Source: Bryobacterales bacterium
Lineage (GTDB): Bacteria; Acidobacteriota; Terriglobia; Bryobacterales; Bryobacteraceae
Assembly: GCA_025456495.1 (NCBI GenBank)
Contig: JALOKO010000197.1
Location: forward strand, 1 to 7,157
Direction of reading: 5' to 3'
Length of the DNA stretch: 7,157 bases
A program made the position numbers and the translations under genes. The notes beneath the pieces were generated by a model. That model made no database searches and was not told where the DNA came from. It saw only the letters and a program-made list of their open reading frames with translations. Below are positions 4,598-7,157 of this stretch, piece by piece (position 1 is the stretch's first letter; each line of letters starts with the position of its first letter).

Positions 4598-7157
4598 CTA
4601 CAACAATGGTTTCAGGAAGCGCCCCGTGTAGCTCTGCTCGCAAGCGGCGATCTGCGCCGGCGTCCCTACCGCGATCACGTGGCCGCCGCCGGAACCACCC
4701 TCCGGACCCAGATCAATCAACCAGTCGGCATTCCGCAGCACGTCCAGGTTATGCTCAATCACCAGGATGCTGCCGCCGTTGTCAATCAGCCGGTCAAAGG
4801 CCGCCAGCAGCTTCGCGATATCGTCAAAATGCAATCCCGTGGTGGGCTCGTCGAACAGGAAGAGCGTCTTCTCGCAGGAGGCTTGCGCCATATGCGCCGC
4901 CAGCTTGATGCGCTGCGCTTCGCCACCCGAAAGCGTGGTCGCTGATTGCCCCAGCCGCAGGTAGCCTAGCCCCACTTCCTGCAGCACTCGAAGTTTATTC
5001 ACCAATCGTGGCGTTTCGCTGAAAAAGACCATCGCCTCATCCACCGTCAGCCCTAGCACCTGGTGGACGTTCAGCCCGTTGTAGAGCACCTCCAGCACGC
5101 TCTTCTTGAACCGCGTCCCGTGACATTCTTCGCAGGTGAGTTCCACATCGGCCAGGAACTGCATCTCCACCGTCACCGTGCCATCGCCCTGGCACACTTC
5201 GCAACGGCCACCCGGCACGTTGAACGAAAAGTATCCGGCCGCATAGTGGCGCTTCTTCGCTTCGGCTGTACTGGCAAACAGATCGCGAATGATATCGAAT
5301 GCCTTGATGTAGGTCACGGGATTCGAACGTGGCGTCCGGCCGATGGGCGACTGGTCTACCAGAATCACATCCTCCAGGGCCTGCATCCCTTCCACCGCGC
5401 GACAGGCGCTACGGAAGCTGCTCTCGCCCTCCTCGTCACCGCCCTCGGTCTTCTTCGTGGCCACCCGGTCGCCCAGTCCCATCGCCCGCAGGCTTTGGAA
5501 AATCACCTCGTGCATCAACGTGGATTTACCGGAACCTGAAACGCCCGTCAGCGCCACCAGCTTGCCCAGCGGTATCTCCACATCGATGTTCTTCAGGTTG
5601 TGCTTTCGCGCGCCCTGGAAGCGCAGCATGCCCTTCCGCGGCGTCTTCTTGGCCGCTTGCGCCGGGCGCGATGCCTGCAGGTCGCCACGCAGGTATCGCG
5701 CTGTCAGCGATGTGTGCGCCCCATCAAACAAGTCCCGCGACGGCCCCGCAAACACCACGTCCCCACCGTGCTCACCGGCGCCCGGCCCCATGTCGACAAT
5801 GAAATCCGCCGCCCGCATCACTTCGCTATCGTGTTCCACCACCAGCACGGTGTTGCCCAGGTCACGCAGGTTCTTCAGGATCTGCACCAGCCGCATGGTG
5901 TCCCGCGTGTGCAGGCCAATGGAAGGCTCGTCCAGAATGTAGCAGGCCCCCACTAGCCGCGATCCCAGACACGTCGCCAGTTGGATGCGTTGTGCCTCCC
6001 CGCCGGAAAGCGTCATCGCCAGCCGGTCCAGGGTCAGGTACTCCAATCCCACATCGTTCAGAAAGCGCAGCCGCTGTCGGATTTCCACCAGAATCCGCGT
6101 GGCGATGCCAGCCTCTTCCGGCGTCAGCGTCAGTGCCTCAAAGAAGTCCAGCGCCTCGCGGATGTTCATCCGCACCACGTCCCCAATCGTCCTTTCGTGG
6201 ATGCGCACGTACAGCGCCTCAGCGCGCAATCGCGATCCGCCGCAGTCCAGGCAAGGCGAATAGCCCCGGTACTTGCTCAGCAGCACCCGCACTTGCACCT
6301 TGTACTTCTTTGACTCCAACTCCTCGAAGAAGCCCTTCACTCCACCGAACTCGCGGCTGCCCTTCAGCACGAAGTCCCTCTCGGCGGGCTTCAATTGCGC
6401 GAAGGGCACATCGAAGCGCACCTTGCCTTTTCCCAGCCGCTTCAGTTCCGTGAACCACCAGCGATATTGTGGCCGCGTCCAAGGGTGGATGGCCCCCTGT
6501 TGCAGCGTAAGCGAATCATCCGGAACAATCAGGCTGGGGTCGTAATCCATCACATTGCCGAAGCCCTGGCATCGCGGACACGCGCCAAAGGGGTTGTTGA
6601 AGCTGAACAGGCGCGGCTCCGGCTCAATGAACTCAATGCTGGTGGAGCAGTGCTTGCAACTGAACTTCTCACTGAAGCGCAACCGCCGCGCATCCCCGCC
6701 CTTGGCAGGCGGGCCTGCCTCCGTGCTGCCTGCTCCCCGCACGCTCTCCAGAAACTGCACCTCGCCACTTTCCCGGTAGGCGATTTCCGTGCCGTCCACA
6801 ATCCGCGCTCGCTCCGCCGCAGTCAAGCTCAACCGGTCTACCAACACGAAGAGCGGCTTGCCGAAATCGATCGCCAGCAACGACTCGGGAGTGGAAAACT
6901 CAAAGGTTTGTCCGTTCTGGTACAGTCGCGTGAAGCCCCTCTTGCGTAGGTCGAAGAGCTTGTCGCGCAGCCGCTCCGCGCTCGCCTCACCCGCCATGCG
7001 CACGGGGAACAGCAGCAACCATCGGCTCCGTTCCGGCTCCTGCAACACGCGGTCGGCCACCATGTCCACCGTGTCCCGTCGCACCTGGTTACCGCACTCA
7101 GGGCAGTAAGTGCGGCCCACCCGCGCATACAGCAGGCGGACGAAGTCATACACTTCC
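4598..7157 (-). CDS. uvrA: UvrABC excinuclease subunit A, missing its N-terminus at the right window edge
   Basis: Cytoplasmic DNA-damage sensor ATPase of nucleotide excision repair; it dimerises, scans DNA with UvrB and loads UvrB at lesions. About 852 residues are visible; the family is usually about 930-960, so roughly 100 N-terminal residues including the first Walker A lie outside. Numbering from the Val encoded at 7153-7151: CPEC (17-20), first zinc-finger pairs C166/C169 and C192/C195, another CxxC at 301/304, first ABC signature LSGGEAQRI (382-390) with Walker B YILDEPSIGLH (405-415), second Walker A GVSGSGKS (537-544), second zinc-finger pairs C651/C654 and C674/C677, second signature LSGGEAQRI (741-749), Walker B LFLFDEP (764-770), and the H-loop His801. 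All visible ATPase and zinc residues are intact. An unusual Gly/Pro-rich stretch at about 140-155 coincides with a palindromic DNA sequence. The reading frame is open to the last base, so the GTG at 7153 is not the true start. Confidence 0.98.
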   Translation of the reverse strand, partial: EVYDFVRLLYARVGRTYCPECGNQVRRDTVDMVADRVLQEPERSRWLLLFPVRMAGEASAERLRDKLFDLRKRGFTRLYQNGQTFEFSTPESLLAIDFGKPLFVLVDRLSLTAAERARIVDGTEIAYRESGEVQFLESVRGAGSTEAGPPAKGGDARRLRFSEKFSCKHCSTSIEFIEPEPRLFSFNNPFGACPRCQGFGNVMDYDPSLIVPDDSLTLQQGAIHPWTRPQYRWWFTELKRLGKGKVRFDVPFAQLKPAERDFVLKGSREFGGVKGFFEELESKKYKVQVRVLLSKYRGYSPCLDCGGSRLRAEALYVRIHERTIGDVVRMNIREALDFFEALTLTPEEAGIATRILVEIRQRLRFLNDVGLEYLTLDRLAMTLSGGEAQRIQLATCLGSRLVGACYILDEPSIGLHTRDTMRLVQILKNLRDLGNTVLVVEHDSEVMRAADFIVDMGPGAGEHGGDVVFAGPSRDLFDGAHTSLTARYLRGDLQASRPAQAAKKTPRKGMLRFQGARKHNLKNIDVEIPLGKLVALTGVSGSGKSTLMHEVIFQSLRAMGLGDRVATKKTEGGDEEGESSFRSACRAVEGMQALEDVILVDQSPIGRTPRSNPVTYIKAFDIIRDLFASTAEAKKRHYAAGYFSFNVPGGRCEVCQGDGTVTVEMQFLADVELTCEECHGTRFKKSVLEVLYNGLNVHQVLGLTVDEAMVFFSETPRLVNKLRVLQEVGLGYLRLGQSATTLSGGEAQRIKLAAHMAQASCEKTLFLFDEPTTGLHFDDIAKLLAAFDRLIDNGGSILVIEHNLDVLRNADWLIDLGPEGGSGGGHVIAVGTPAQIAACEQSYTGRFLKPLL
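6695..6719. repeat. Palindromic sequence inside uvrA with two alternative hairpins
   Basis: Two overlapping perfect stems are visible: CCCGCC (6695-6700) with GGCGGG (6708-6713), loop CTTGGCA; and GGCAGG (6704-6709) with CCTGCC (6714-6719), loop CGGG. The segment encodes EAGPPAKGG, UvrA residues about 145-153 of the visible chain, in a Gly/Pro-rich stretch just before the first zinc finger. The form resembles short dispersed palindromic repeats that insert in frame into surface loops. That origin is inference. Confidence 0.5.

Noticed and set aside
3499..4908. Long plus-strand open frame (469 codons) opposite the TPR gene and uvrA
   Set aside because: It is extremely Pro/Ser/Arg-rich and covers two clearly recognisable minus-strand genes; it is an antisense shadow of GC-rich codon usage.
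7151..7153. GTG at 7153 as the uvrA start codon
   Set aside because: The preceding codon is Glu (GAA), and the sequence EVYDF..RLLYARVG is internal in UvrA; about 100 residues including Walker A lie beyond the window.

Overview
The window is a GC-rich stretch of a bacterial chromosome. Secretion signals, a lipobox lipoprotein and an envelope-type TPR protein point to a diderm (Gram-negative) organism. Gene content and protein style would fit an Acidobacteriota-like lineage, but that is only an impression: no rRNA or other placing marker is present. Both window edges cut through housekeeping genes.

Layout from left to right. (1) Positions 1-507, minus strand: the first 169 residues of leucyl-tRNA synthetase (leuS), running off the left edge. 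(2) Positions 508-962: a 455-base divergent non-coding region. It holds a 14-base-periodic array of a CACTGCC core, an inverted copy of that core, a leader hairpin and an A/T-rich palindrome. (3) Positions 963-1784, plus strand: a secreted right-handed parallel beta-helix protein, the only plus-strand gene. (4) Positions 1785-1937: a convergent gap with three perfect 20-base tandem repeats that also contain CACTGCC, running into a strong GC-rich hairpin that probably serves as a two-way terminator. (5) Positions 1938-4513, minus strand: three exported proteins in transcription order. These are a periplasmic protein of about 10-11 TPR repeats, a small helical lipoprotein, and a secreted helical protein with a charged, basic tail. 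(6) Positions 4598-7157, minus strand: most of uvrA, the nucleotide-excision-repair ATPase, whose N-terminus lies beyond the right edge.

uvrA, the TPR gene, the lipoprotein gene and the helical-protein gene all read the same way with short gaps (84, 10 and about 70 bases). The last three are probably cotranscribed and may also receive read-through from uvrA. The three exported products look like parts of one envelope assembly, but no function can be assigned from sequence alone. The least routine features are the two CACTGCC-bearing repeat arrays bracketing the beta-helix gene, and a palindromic sequence sitting in frame inside uvrA that appears to have added a short Gly/Pro-rich loop. I see no mobile element, CRISPR array, tRNA or rRNA.
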